Below are positions 56,921-64,000 of a stretch of DNA of 64,000 nucleotides, piece by piece. The notes under the pieces are model-generated. The model was given only the letters and a program-made list of their open reading frames with translations. It searched no databases and was not told the origin of the DNA. The DNA is taken from assembly GCA_964554875.1 (NCBI GenBank), contig CAZKQJ010000012.1, positions 1 to 64,000 on the forward strand, in the 5' to 3' direction. Source of the stretch: Marispirochaeta sp964554875 (lineage in GTDB: Bacteria; Spirochaetota; Spirochaetia; JC444; Marispirochaetaceae). Each line of letters begins with the position of its first letter. The first letter of the stretch is position 1. The translations under genes and the position numbers were made by a program.

Positions 56921-57608
56921 ATATCGGGATATCCTGAACGATTTTGAAGACTTCGAGACCGGTGCTTATCGCCGGGAACGCAGTGCTGAACCGGAAAATC
57001 TGCATTCTTTGAAGAAGGACAAGGGAAAAGTACCCGAGGAGACGGATCTTTCTGCATGCAGCCTTGATGAACTGGGCAGGCTTATCCGCAGCTGCTCCAG
57101 ATGTCCCCTGGGCTCCCTGCGCAAAAACGCCGTACCCGGTGAAGGGAGCAGCAATCCGGAAGTTATGCTTATAGGAGAGGCTCCGGGAGCACAGGAGGAT
57201 GAGAGCGGCAAACCCTTTGTGGGCGCCGCCGGTCAATATCTGGACAAATGGCTCGATGCAGTTCACCTGTCTCGGAGGGAGAATGTCTTTATTGCCAATG
57301 TAATAAAATGCCGTCCCCCCAATAACCGGGACCCGGAGGAGTCGGAGATGAAAAGCTGCTTTCCCTATCTCCTGGCCCAGATTGATCTGTTAAAACCCAG
57401 GGCCATACTCTGCCTCGGACGCTTTGCGGGAAGAAAGATTACCGGTATGGAAACGAGTCTCAGGAACATGAGGGAAAAGCTTCATTATTTCATGAATATT
57501 CCCGTAATCGTTACCTACCATCCCAGTGCCGTACTCAGAAATCCCGAGCTTCGCCGGCCCGTGTGGGACGACCTGCGAAGACTATCAGATATCATCGGTA
57601 AAAGCTGA
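56901..57608 (+). CDS. udg: Uracil-DNA glycosylase, family 4/5-type iron-sulphur
   Basis: A 235-residue protein, ATG at 56901 overlapping truA by 20 bases; a longer upstream frame merely shadows truA. The iron-sulphur ligands begin CSRCPLGSLRKNAVPGEGSS (C-x2-C). Catalytic blocks: LIGEAPGAQEDESGKPFVGA (family-4 GEAPGxxED), AGQYLDKWLDAVHLSRRENV, FIANVIKCRPPNNRDPEESE (second ligand cysteine in KCRPP), FPYLLAQIDLLKPRAILCLG, and YHPSAVLRNPELRRPVWDDL (HPS-x-L/VL-R). It excises uracil from DNA. Confidence 0.9.
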   Translation: MKSILAKYRDILNDFEDFETGAYRRERSAEPENLHSLKKDKGKVPEETDLSACSLDELGRLIRSCSRCPLGSLRKNAVPGEGSSNPEVMLIGEAPGAQEDESGKPFVGAAGQYLDKWLDAVHLSRRENVFIANVIKCRPPNNRDPEESEMKSCFPYLLAQIDLLKPRAILCLGRFAGRKITGMETSLRNMREKLHYFMNIPVIVTYHPSAVLRNPELRRPVWDDLRRLSDIIGKS

Positions 57609-57627
57609 TCGAGAAAGGTATACCAGC

Positions 57628-59574
57628 GTGTTTGCCGAAGTTACCCTTAATCTGCCTTTGAACAAGACCTTTACCTACAGTCTCCCTGAAGGAACCTGTG
57701 CCGGACCCGGATTCCGGGTGGAGGTTGACTTTCGCCGGCGCAAGGTCGTCGCTTTCATTCTCTCCGTCTCAAACGATCCTCCTCCGGGGGATTTTACCGT
57801 CAAGGAAATCCTTCGGGTGCTCGATGAGGAGCCCATATTCGGTGAACCCGAGGTAGACCTTGCCCGCTGGACTGCCCGTCGTTATTTTGCCTCCCCCGGG
57901 GAGGTCCTGAGCAGTATGCTGCCGGGTGGGAAAAAAGAGAGCAGCATGCCCTCCATTCTGCCGGAGGATGACGTGCCCCTTACCGAGCTTGAGCTTTCGG
58001 ATGAACAGAGCGACGCTGTCCGGGCAATACTGTACCCGGATTCCAGACCGATCTATCTTTACGGAATAACGGGTTCAGGCAAAACGGCGGTATTTTTCTC
58101 CGCCGCCGCCGAGGTCCTTAAGCGGGGTGGCGGGGTCATTTACCTTGTACCTGAAATATCCCTGACCCACCAGATTGTACGGGAGGCGGTTTCCCGTTTT
58201 GGTAATATCGTATCGGTGTGGCATTCCAGGATCACCCCTTCACAGCGTCTCGCGGAGTGGAAGCGGATCAGGAGCGGTGCGGCAAAATTGGTAATTGGTG
58301 CGAGGAGCGCGGTATTCGCCCCGGTACCGGACCTTGGTCTCATTATCCTGGACGAAGAGCATGAAGGTTCCTATAAATCCGGATCCAGTCCCCGCTATCA
58401 TGCCAGACAGATAGCCATGTACCGTACGAAAAAGGGCAAGGCTGCACTTGTAATGGGAAGCGCTACCCCGTCTGTGGAGGCTTCCCACCTGATGGAGAAG
58501 GGACATTTGCGTACTCTGCATCTGACCCGTCGTCTTGCCGGCGGAGCTCCGCCGAAAATGAAAATCATCGACATGAAGGGTGAAAAGGGGATTATCAGCG
58601 ATGAATTATCCGCCGCTCTCAAGAGTACCCTGGCGGATAAACGTCAGGCCATCCTCTTTTTGAACCGCCGCGGTTTTTCCTACTTTTTTCACTGCAGGAG
58701 CTGCGGATATGAAATGCGCTGTGAGAACTGCTCGGTATCACTGACCTTTCACAAATCCCGGGGAATCATGCTCTGTCATTACTGTGGTTATCAGACCCGC
58801 CCAGTGCAGGTCTGTCCTGAATGCGCTTCCCTGGATGTCGGCTATTCCGGTTATGGAACGGAAGGGATAGAGGAGGAGATCGCGGCCCTTTTCCCCGATG
58901 CCCGGATAGCCCGTGTGGATACCGATTCGGTGAGCAGAAAGGGAAGCCTCAAGAAAATCCTCGGTGATTTTCGTCAGGGAAGACTCGATATTCTCCTGGG
59001 AACCCAGATGGTGGCCAAGGGATTGAATTTTCCCGGTGTTCGTCTTGTGGGTATAGTCATGGCCGATACGACCCTGATGCTGCCTGATTTCCGGGCTGCC
59101 GAAAGAACCTTTGCCCTGTTGACGCAGGTGGCGGGAAGGGCAGGGCGTTTCCACCCCGACGGGGAGGTCTTTATCCAGACTTTTCACGGACAGGCACCGG
59201 CAATCAGACTGGCTGCGGAGGACCGGCAGGCTGAGTTTTATCGTCAGGAGCTTTCGATGCGCAAAAGCCTTATGTTTCCACCCTTTGCCAGGCTTATCCG
59301 GATTCTCTTTCGGGGCAAGAGCAGGGAAAAGGTACAGGCCGCGTCGGAGCAGTTCTGTGCATGTATGGAAAGGGACCTCCCCGCCGGAATCGACCTTCTC
59401 GGTCCCAGCGAAGCTCCACTTTCCGTAATCTCCGGAAACTTCAGGGTACATGCCATTTTGCGGGGAGAAGACTTTTCGGTTCTTTATGATTTCTGCAGTT
59501 TCTTTCTTGAACGTATCGAAGCTCCTTACGGGGTTTACCGGGAAGTCGACGTCGACCCGGTCAGTCTGCTCTAA
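57628..59574 (+). CDS. priA: Primosomal helicase PriA
   Basis: A 648-residue protein started at GTG 57628 (19 bases after udg stop). 3' DNA-binding domain: FAEVTLNLPLNKTFTYSLPE. Helicase motifs: LYGITGSGKTAVFFSAAAEV (Walker A), GLIILDEEHEGSYKSGSSPR (DEEHE, Walker B), VMGSATPSVEA. Zinc-binding cysteines: CRSCGYEMRCENCSVSL and CHYCGYQTRPVQVCPECASL. Late motifs: LLGTQMVAKGLNFPGVRLVG and TQVAGRAGRF. It restarts stalled replication forks. Length is shorter than the E. coli enzyme (732) but the domain set is complete. Confidence 0.93.
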   Translation: MFAEVTLNLPLNKTFTYSLPEGTCAGPGFRVEVDFRRRKVVAFILSVSNDPPPGDFTVKEILRVLDEEPIFGEPEVDLARWTARRYFASPGEVLSSMLPGGKKESSMPSILPEDDVPLTELELSDEQSDAVRAILYPDSRPIYLYGITGSGKTAVFFSAAAEVLKRGGGVIYLVPEISLTHQIVREAVSRFGNIVSVWHSRITPSQRLAEWKRIRSGAAKLVIGARSAVFAPVPDLGLIILDEEHEGSYKSGSSPRYHARQIAMYRTKKGKAALVMGSATPSVEASHLMEKGHLRTLHLTRRLAGGAPPKMKIIDMKGEKGIISDELSAALKSTLADKRQAILFLNRRGFSYFFHCRSCGYEMRCENCSVSLTFHKSRGIMLCHYCGYQTRPVQVCPECASLDVGYSGYGTEGIEEEIAALFPDARIARVDTDSVSRKGSLKKILGDFRQGRLDILLGTQMVAKGLNFPGVRLVGIVMADTTLMLPDFRAAERTFALLTQVAGRAGRFHPDGEVFIQTFHGQAPAIRLAAEDRQAEFYRQELSMRKSLMFPPFARLIRILFRGKSREKVQAASEQFCACMERDLPAGIDLLGPSEAPLSVISGNFRVHAILRGEDFSVLYDFCSFFLERIEAPYGVYREVDVDPVSLL

Positions 59575-59583
59575 ACCGGAGAA

Positions 59584-59612
59584 TTGACCCGTCCCCTCCT
59601 TTTCGGTACTAT
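59584..59612 (+). promoter_or_regulatory. Promoter of the def-fmt operon
   Basis: TTGACC, 17 bases, TACTAT: the -35 matches the consensus at five of six positions and the -10 at five. The -10 ends 6 bases before the def ATG (bases TTCCTT), so the mRNA should be leaderless. Confidence 0.65.
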
Positions 59613-59618
59613 TTCCTT

Positions 59619-60113
59619 ATGATGAATATTCTTACACTTGGCGATGAAGTTCTGCGCGAGAAGAGCGCACGGGTCGAAGAATTCGACGATAAACTCAGCA
59701 GCCTGATTGAAGATATGACGAAGCTCATGCGAGGGCAGGGAATAGGTCTTGCGGCGCCCCAGGTTGGAGTTTCCAAACGCCTTTTTATCTGCCAGCCGGA
59801 AGGACACAAACTGTGGGTTTTTATCAATCCGGAGATCACCCTTACCTCGGAAGAGCAGGGCGATTATGAGGAGGGGTGTCTGAGCATTCCAGGAATCTGG
59901 TCCGATGTTATACGTCCTTCTCGCGTACAGGTGCAGGCTTTCAATGAAAAGGGACGGCCATTCCGGGTCGACGCGGAGGGTATCCTGGCACGGGTTATTC
60001 AGCACGAGCTTGACCACCTGAACGGTGTTCTGTTTATTGATCACCTGTCAGAAGCGAAACGGGATAAAGCGATCAGGGAATACGAGAAAAAGAATACCAA
60101 GAAGGCGGTATGA
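59619..60113 (+). CDS. def: Peptide deformylase
   Basis: A 164-residue metalloenzyme with the three motifs: GIGLAAPQVGVSKRLFICQP (motif I GxGLAAxQ), EEGCLSIPGIWSDVIRPSRV (motif II EGCLS, cysteine metal ligand), and IQHELDHLNGVLFIDHL (motif III QHExDHLxG). It removes the formyl group from nascent proteins. Its ATG has no ribosome site and lies 6 bases after the -10 box. It is followed by fmt with a four-base overlap, the usual def-fmt order. Confidence 0.96.
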   Translation: MMNILTLGDEVLREKSARVEEFDDKLSSLIEDMTKLMRGQGIGLAAPQVGVSKRLFICQPEGHKLWVFINPEITLTSEEQGDYEEGCLSIPGIWSDVIRPSRVQVQAFNEKGRPFRVDAEGILARVIQHELDHLNGVLFIDHLSEAKRDKAIREYEKKNTKKAV

Positions 60114-61060
60114 GGATTCTCTTCGCCGGTACTCCCGAAATAGCGCTTCCTGCATTGGAAAGCTTGAGCCAAGAAGGGTATGTAGCTGCGGTGCTTACAA
60201 GTCCCGATGCCCCCAGGGGCCGGGGCAGAAGCCTGCATCCTTCTCCTGTTAAAGCTCTGGCCCTGGATATGAATCTCCCGGTTTTTACTCCCCGGCACCT
60301 GGGGCGGGAAGCCCGGGAGGTGATTTCGGAGACAGGAGCGGATCTTTTGGCCGTGGTCGCCTACGGCAAGATTTTCGGACCCCGTTTTCTGGGCCTTTTT
60401 CCCGCCGGGGGCATCAACCTTCACCCATCCCTTCTGCCCAGGCATCGCGGCCCCGCACCCTTGCCCTTTACAATTCTGGAAGGTGATTCGCAGTGGGGCT
60501 TGAGCATACAGAAGATTGCTCTGGAGATGGATGCCGGAGATATTCTGCTTCAGAAGAGCTTCCCCCTGAGGGGGACGGAATCCGCGGGAGAACTTGCTGT
60601 CCTGGCGGCGGAAGAGGGCGCGAAGGCGATGCTTGAAACAGTCCGGACAATCGAAGAGGGAACCGATAATCCTCTTCCCCAGAATCACCGGGATGCCACC
60701 TACTCCCGTCTCCTCATCAAGGACGACGGCCTGATTGACTGGAGTCAACCGGCTTTCAGGATAGATCGTATGATCAGGGCCTTTAATCCCTGGCCAGGTG
60801 CGTATACGAGTTTTCAGAAACAGACGCTTACAATATGGGAAGCTTCTCCTGTCGAGGAAAACAGCCGACTCCATGCCGGAACTGTGGCGCTAGTAGACAG
60901 AAAGCGAGGAATTTTGGTACAAACTGGAGAAGGTCTCCTCGCTGTAAAATCTCTGCAGCTGCAAGGGAAAAAGCGCCTTCCCTGGCAATCCTTCGTTAAT
61001 GGCATACGGGGGATCGAAGGATCGATTCTTGGAGGAACCAATGAAAAACTTCATGATTAA
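60110..61060 (+). CDS. fmt: Methionyl-tRNA formyltransferase
   Basis: A 316-residue enzyme: RILFAGTPEIALPALESLSQ (cosubstrate-fold start), VLTSPDAPRGRGRSLHPSPV, DLLAVVAYGKIFGPRFLGLF (A-Y-G-K), GGINLHPSLLPRHRGPAPLP (N-x-H-x-S-LLP, catalytic Asn/His), and DAGDILLQKSFPLRGTESAG. The C-terminal OB-like domain is YSRLLIKDDGLIDWSQPAFR onward with RIDRMIRAFNPWPGAYTSFQ. It formylates initiator Met-tRNA. Overlaps def and the PASTA gene. Confidence 0.96.
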   Translation: MRILFAGTPEIALPALESLSQEGYVAAVLTSPDAPRGRGRSLHPSPVKALALDMNLPVFTPRHLGREAREVISETGADLLAVVAYGKIFGPRFLGLFPAGGINLHPSLLPRHRGPAPLPFTILEGDSQWGLSIQKIALEMDAGDILLQKSFPLRGTESAGELAVLAAEEGAKAMLETVRTIEEGTDNPLPQNHRDATYSRLLIKDDGLIDWSQPAFRIDRMIRAFNPWPGAYTSFQKQTLTIWEASPVEENSRLHAGTVALVDRKRGILVQTGEGLLAVKSLQLQGKKRLPWQSFVNGIRGIEGSILGGTNEKLHD

Positions 61061-62072
61061 ACTACGATCACTGCTTCCCAGTGAAAGCGATTCTCCCGAG
61101 CATCGTTACTTCAAGACCGTAATATTTCTTGCCCTGGGCACAATAGTGCTTATGCTGCTTGCGGGGTTCGTAACCTTTATGGTAACGATTCGAGGGCCGG
61201 AGCAGACCATGGTCCCCAACGTGGTGGGGAATAATCTTGAGAATGCCCTTGTGTCTCTTCAGGAAAAGGAGCTGTATCCCCACATTCAGCTCCGTTACTC
61301 CTCTACACCTGCAGACAAGGGTACTGTTCTTGAACAGGATCCGAATCCCGGTGCAATCGTAAAGGCAAAATCAAAGATCGTATTGCGTGTAAGCAAAGGT
61401 TCAATTATTGAGCGAATAGACAATTACGTGGGCTGGAATATTGAGGACCTGGAAATTCATCTCAAGAGCCTGGTTTCAGTTCACGGGCCCATGCTTTCGA
61501 TAAAGCAGCCTGTACAGCGTATTTTCAACGAGCTTCCGGAAGGAACCATCATCTCCCAGACCCCGGAACCGGGTACCGAGATTACGAGCCAGACTCCCCT
61601 GAAGCTTGTTGTAAGCCGCGGACCGCAGACCGGTACCATTGTGGTCAGGGATTATACTGACATGCCGTATATGGAAGCAGTTGAGTCCCTGATCAGGCAG
61701 AACATATATTTTACCATTTCCGCCCGGAATGCCGACAGGAACGAGAAGGCAGGTATTGTTGTTTCCCAGAATCCGTCCCCGGACAGCGATGTCCCCAGGG
61801 AGTCGCTGCACCAGCTGGTCATTACCCGTCCGGAGGATATTCCGGAAGATCATGTTTTCGGAATTCTGGAAAAAAGTCTTCCAAATTATTCCATACCCGC
61901 AAGCATCACCATAGATGCGGTTTCCCCGGAGGGCATACGTGAGACACGGCTGGAATTAAAACACAAGGGAGGACTGCTCTCCGTTCCGTATCTTGAACCC
62001 GAAAACACCGTTCTGCTGATATTGATTGAAGGAACCGAACGAATACGCTTTGCGGTCAAGAAGGAGCGCTAA
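61041..62072 (+). CDS. Membrane-anchored PASTA-domain protein
   Basis: A 343-residue protein; start at 61041 follows GGAGGA. One span (TVIFLALGTIVLMLLAGFVT) precedes three PASTA units: TMVPNVVGNNLENALVSLQE, then the second around PEGTIISQTPEPGTEITSQT, and VVRDYTDMPYMEAVESLIRQ followed by SQNPSPDSDVP. PASTA domains bind muropeptide or beta-lactam-like ligands and usually sit behind Ser/Thr kinases or penicillin-binding proteins. No kinase is fused or encoded nearby. The C-terminal 75 residues (SITIDAVSPEGIRETRLELK) form an extra beta domain. Overlaps fmt by 20 bases. Confidence 0.85.
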   Translation: MKNFMIKLRSLLPSESDSPEHRYFKTVIFLALGTIVLMLLAGFVTFMVTIRGPEQTMVPNVVGNNLENALVSLQEKELYPHIQLRYSSTPADKGTVLEQDPNPGAIVKAKSKIVLRVSKGSIIERIDNYVGWNIEDLEIHLKSLVSVHGPMLSIKQPVQRIFNELPEGTIISQTPEPGTEITSQTPLKLVVSRGPQTGTIVVRDYTDMPYMEAVESLIRQNIYFTISARNADRNEKAGIVVSQNPSPDSDVPRESLHQLVITRPEDIPEDHVFGILEKSLPNYSIPASITIDAVSPEGIRETRLELKHKGGLLSVPYLEPENTVLLILIEGTERIRFAVKKER

Positions 62073-62075
62073 GGC

Positions 62076-62726
62076 ATGGTACCGCTGCTTGCACCTTCAA
62101 TTCTGTCAGCCAATTTCACCGATATCGCCGGTGCTGTACGTCTTATAGAATCGACCGGTTCAGACTGGATACATCTTGATATTATGGACGGGTCTTTCGT
62201 CCCGCCTATTACCTTCGGAAGCCAGATGCTCGCTGATATCCGGTCAATAACCAGTCTGCCGCTGGATGTTCATTTGATGATCGATAGGCCTGAACGGCAC
62301 GTAGAGAGTTTTTGCGCAGCCGGGGCCGATTACCTCACGGTACACGCAGAGGCCAGTGTACATCTCCATCGCATACTGCAGTCAATCAGGGATCTTGGTG
62401 TTAAACCCGGAGTTTCCATTGTTCCCTCCACGCCGGTGGACGGAATATCTGAAATTCTAAGCGAGGTCGATCTTGTACTGGTAATGTCCGTGAACCCGGG
62501 GTATGGAGGTCAGAAAATCATACCTTCCACCCTGGCAAAGGTCGAACGACTGGTCAGAATCCGGGAAGAAAGATCCCTGTCATACAAGATTTCCATTGAC
62601 GGAGGAGTCAACCGGACTACAATAGAAGATGTCCGAAAAAGCGGCGTCGATGTTATTGTTGCCGGAAGCGCCTTTTTCAACGCGGAAGATTCTGCCGCCG
62701 AAGTTGCCATCCTGCGGGGGCACTAA
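62076..62726 (+). CDS. rpe: Ribulose-phosphate 3-epimerase
   Basis: A 216-residue TIM barrel: LLAPSILSANFTDIAGAVRL (family start), GSDWIHLDIMDGSFVPPITF (metal-binding H-x-D-x-MDG-x-FVP), LDVHLMIDRPERHVESFCAA (LDVHLM), LVLVMSVNPGYGGQKIIPST (M-x-V-x-PG-x-GGQ) and YKISIDGGVNRTTIEDVRKS with VIVAGSAFF (VDGG-xN; AGSAxF). It interconverts ribulose 5-phosphate and xylulose 5-phosphate. Only three bases after the PASTA gene. Confidence 0.96.
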   Translation: MVPLLAPSILSANFTDIAGAVRLIESTGSDWIHLDIMDGSFVPPITFGSQMLADIRSITSLPLDVHLMIDRPERHVESFCAAGADYLTVHAEASVHLHRILQSIRDLGVKPGVSIVPSTPVDGISEILSEVDLVLVMSVNPGYGGQKIIPSTLAKVERLVRIREERSLSYKISIDGGVNRTTIEDVRKSGVDVIVAGSAFFNAEDSAAEVAILRGH

Positions 62727-62789
62727 CGCTTTCTTAACGGTAATGCCGGCTTGTTAATTTGTCGAAAAGTATAGCGGGGGTACATAGGT

Positions 62790-63749
62790 GTGACAGGAAC
62801 CCGAAGAAATACTCTTTTTATTATAATTGCGGCTTTGCTGGCTTTTTCTGCTCAGAATTTATCCGCTGTGGATTTACCTGGAGAGATAAAACAGGGAATA
62901 AGGGCCTATCAGGATGGCCTGCATGCAGAGGCCTTACGCAGGTTTCGTAGCGCACTTACAGATACCAGACTCGAAGACTTTCATGATGACGCCTACTTCT
63001 GGATAGGGAAGACGTATCTGGCGGGAGGGGAGTACGAGGAAGCAACCCGGCATCTTGAGTATTTTCTCTCCACCTTTCCGGACAGCCCTCTGCGACCCGA
63101 GGGGCTCTATCAGAAAGGAAGACTTCTGTATCTCCAGCGCGACTTTGAATCGGCAATACAGATACTGTACAGTTTTATTCAGGACTATCCGGATGACATT
63201 TATGTTGCCAATGCATATTTCTGGATAGGCGAATCCCTGTACAGCCTGGGGCATTTTGATGAGGCGGAAAAAGTTTTTCGTTTCATAGACGAAAAGTATC
63301 CATCAAGTTACAAAATAGAAGCAGCCCGCTTTCGTTTGCAGCTGATACAGTTTAAACACAGGGAGAACGAGCTGGTAAAGCTCCTTAAAATCAGTCATGA
63401 AGAGTATCTCAAGGCGGTCGACGAGTTTATTCAACGGGAAAAAGCCTACGAGCAGGCACTCTCCGAATACAAAAAACGTCTGGCTGTTGTTTTATCTGAT
63501 GATCTTCAGGAGGAGCTCGAACGACTTAATGCCAGGGTAAAAGAACAGGAGTTGACGATAAGCAAACTAAATGAGCAGAACAGGCTCTTACGAAACCAGA
63601 CGGGAGATGCAGCCCCCGTTCTTGAAACAGAGACTACCCGAATATCCCCCACAGATACGAATGTTGTTCGCGAGCTGCTTGAAATGAAGGCGGAAGCCCT
63701 GGAGTTGAAGGAATACTATCTCGGTCTCATTGAACGGAGTGGTCAATAA
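62790..63749 (+). CDS. Secreted tetratricopeptide protein
   Basis: A 319-residue protein started at GTG 62790, opening with a signal peptide (NTLFIIIAALLAFSAQNLSA). Residues about 30-205 are TPR units of the YbgF/CpoB type: GIRAYQDGLHAEALRRFRSA, AYFWIGKTYLAGGEYEEATR, YQKGRLLYLQRDFESAIQIL and AYFWIGESLYSLGHFDEAEK. Residues about 225-290 form a coiled coil (LQEELERLNARVKEQELTIS). It ends LKEYYLGLIERS. Likely a periplasmic scaffold. The next gene starts one base into its stop (TAATG), so they are coupled. Confidence 0.8.
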   Translation: MTGTRRNTLFIIIAALLAFSAQNLSAVDLPGEIKQGIRAYQDGLHAEALRRFRSALTDTRLEDFHDDAYFWIGKTYLAGGEYEEATRHLEYFLSTFPDSPLRPEGLYQKGRLLYLQRDFESAIQILYSFIQDYPDDIYVANAYFWIGESLYSLGHFDEAEKVFRFIDEKYPSSYKIEAARFRLQLIQFKHRENELVKLLKISHEEYLKAVDEFIQREKAYEQALSEYKKRLAVVLSDDLQEELERLNARVKEQELTISKLNEQNRLLRNQTGDAAPVLETETTRISPTDTNVVRELLEMKAEALELKEYYLGLIERSGQ

Positions 63750-64000
63750 TGGGAATAAGAAAAACCGGTCCGGCTGTGTTTCTTGTCATCATGCTCATGC
63801 CGGTTATAGTCCATTCCCTGAACGTGGAATCAGGCCGGATACGACTTGAGATCGATGAGAAAACCGGAAGTTTCAGCCTTTTTTCACTCCAGGAAAACGG
63901 GCAGTCACTGTCATTGCTGTACCCAGATGACCCTGGAACCAGCTATTTCAGTGTCGCGGTGAATAACCGGATTTACAGACGACCGTCAAGTTCAGATTTC
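63749..64000 (+). CDS. Secreted protein of unknown function (partial)
   Basis: The 84 codons visible begin with a signal peptide (GPAVFLVIMLMPVIVHSL) followed by NVESGRIRLEIDEKTGSFSL and FSLQENGQSLSLLYPDDPGT, a beta-rich start that resembles secreted glycan-active or outer-membrane proteins but fits no family with confidence. It is coupled to the TPR gene by TAATG. The rest lies beyond the window. Confidence 0.6.
   Translation, partial: MGIRKTGPAVFLVIMLMPVIVHSLNVESGRIRLEIDEKTGSFSLFSLQENGQSLSLLYPDDPGTSYFSVAVNNRIYRRPSSSDF

Overview
The window looks like a chromosome segment of a free-living member of the Spirochaetota, probably Spirochaetaceae. I infer this from the mix of a DUF2225 zinc-ribbon protein, a stand-alone membrane PASTA protein, a short omega subunit in a yicC-cmk-rpoZ-miaA run, a cdaA-ybbR-acpS run, and largely spirochaete-like hypothetical proteins. 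No 16S gene is present, so genus is not claimed. No tRNA, rRNA or CRISPR array was seen.

Layout. (1) 1-7.8 kb is AT-rich accessory DNA: small stand-alone genes (an OadB-motif microprotein, a DUF3795 gene broken by an in-frame TGA, YdeI/OmdA, a nucleotidyltransferase, two GNATs, a CBS protein, an XRE regulator, lipoproteins), several gene remnants and an IS21 istA fragment. One gene junction keeps an integron attC-like half-site. (2) 7.8-13.6 kb is a tight minus-strand operon: GNAT-deacetylase fusion, lysine 2,3-aminomutase, two D-Ala-D-Ala-ligase-like ATP-grasp enzymes, GNAT. (3) 13.9-20.7 kb is a type I restriction-modification operon, hsdM-hsdS-RAYT-rhuM-hsdR, with a HUH transposase translationally coupled inside it. 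(4) 20.8-25.3 kb is an AT-rich row of three cassettes separated by attC-like palindromes: Thoeris (ThsA-ThsB), a 51-residue tandem-repeat protein with a DUF1883-TIR protein, and a TIGR02391-type protein. (5) 25.3-32.3 kb holds two small genes, a lipoprotein, a CARF-like sigma-54 activator, and a second deacetylase/ATP-grasp locus in which the ATP-grasp is fused to a P1/DmpA-type peptidase. (6) 32.3-64 kb is ordinary housekeeping DNA: recQ, lipA, LemA/TPM proteins, a Mur ligase, yicC-cmk-rpoZ-miaA, a pseudokinase, AMMECR1-MEMO, rqcH, macro domain, hisC-folC-hisD, folP-cdaA-ybbR-acpS-DUF2225-truA-udg-priA, def-fmt-PASTA-rpe-TPR.

How the genes may work together. The two deacetylase/ATP-grasp loci look like one pathway split by the defence region: KamA makes beta-lysine, GNATs acetylate it, acetylpolyamine-type amidohydrolases deacetylate it, ATP-grasp ligases join it to another amine or acid, and the P1/DmpA peptidase (a family with known beta-aminopeptidases) cleaves the product. 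That is inference from family knowledge and gene order. The cassette region looks like a stacked antiphage module. Two structural patterns recur. Every cassette is bracketed by hairpins whose coding-strand apical loop begins TCC. At least six plus-strand genes have a -35/-10 promoter ending 6-8 bases before the ATG, which predicts leaderless mRNAs.
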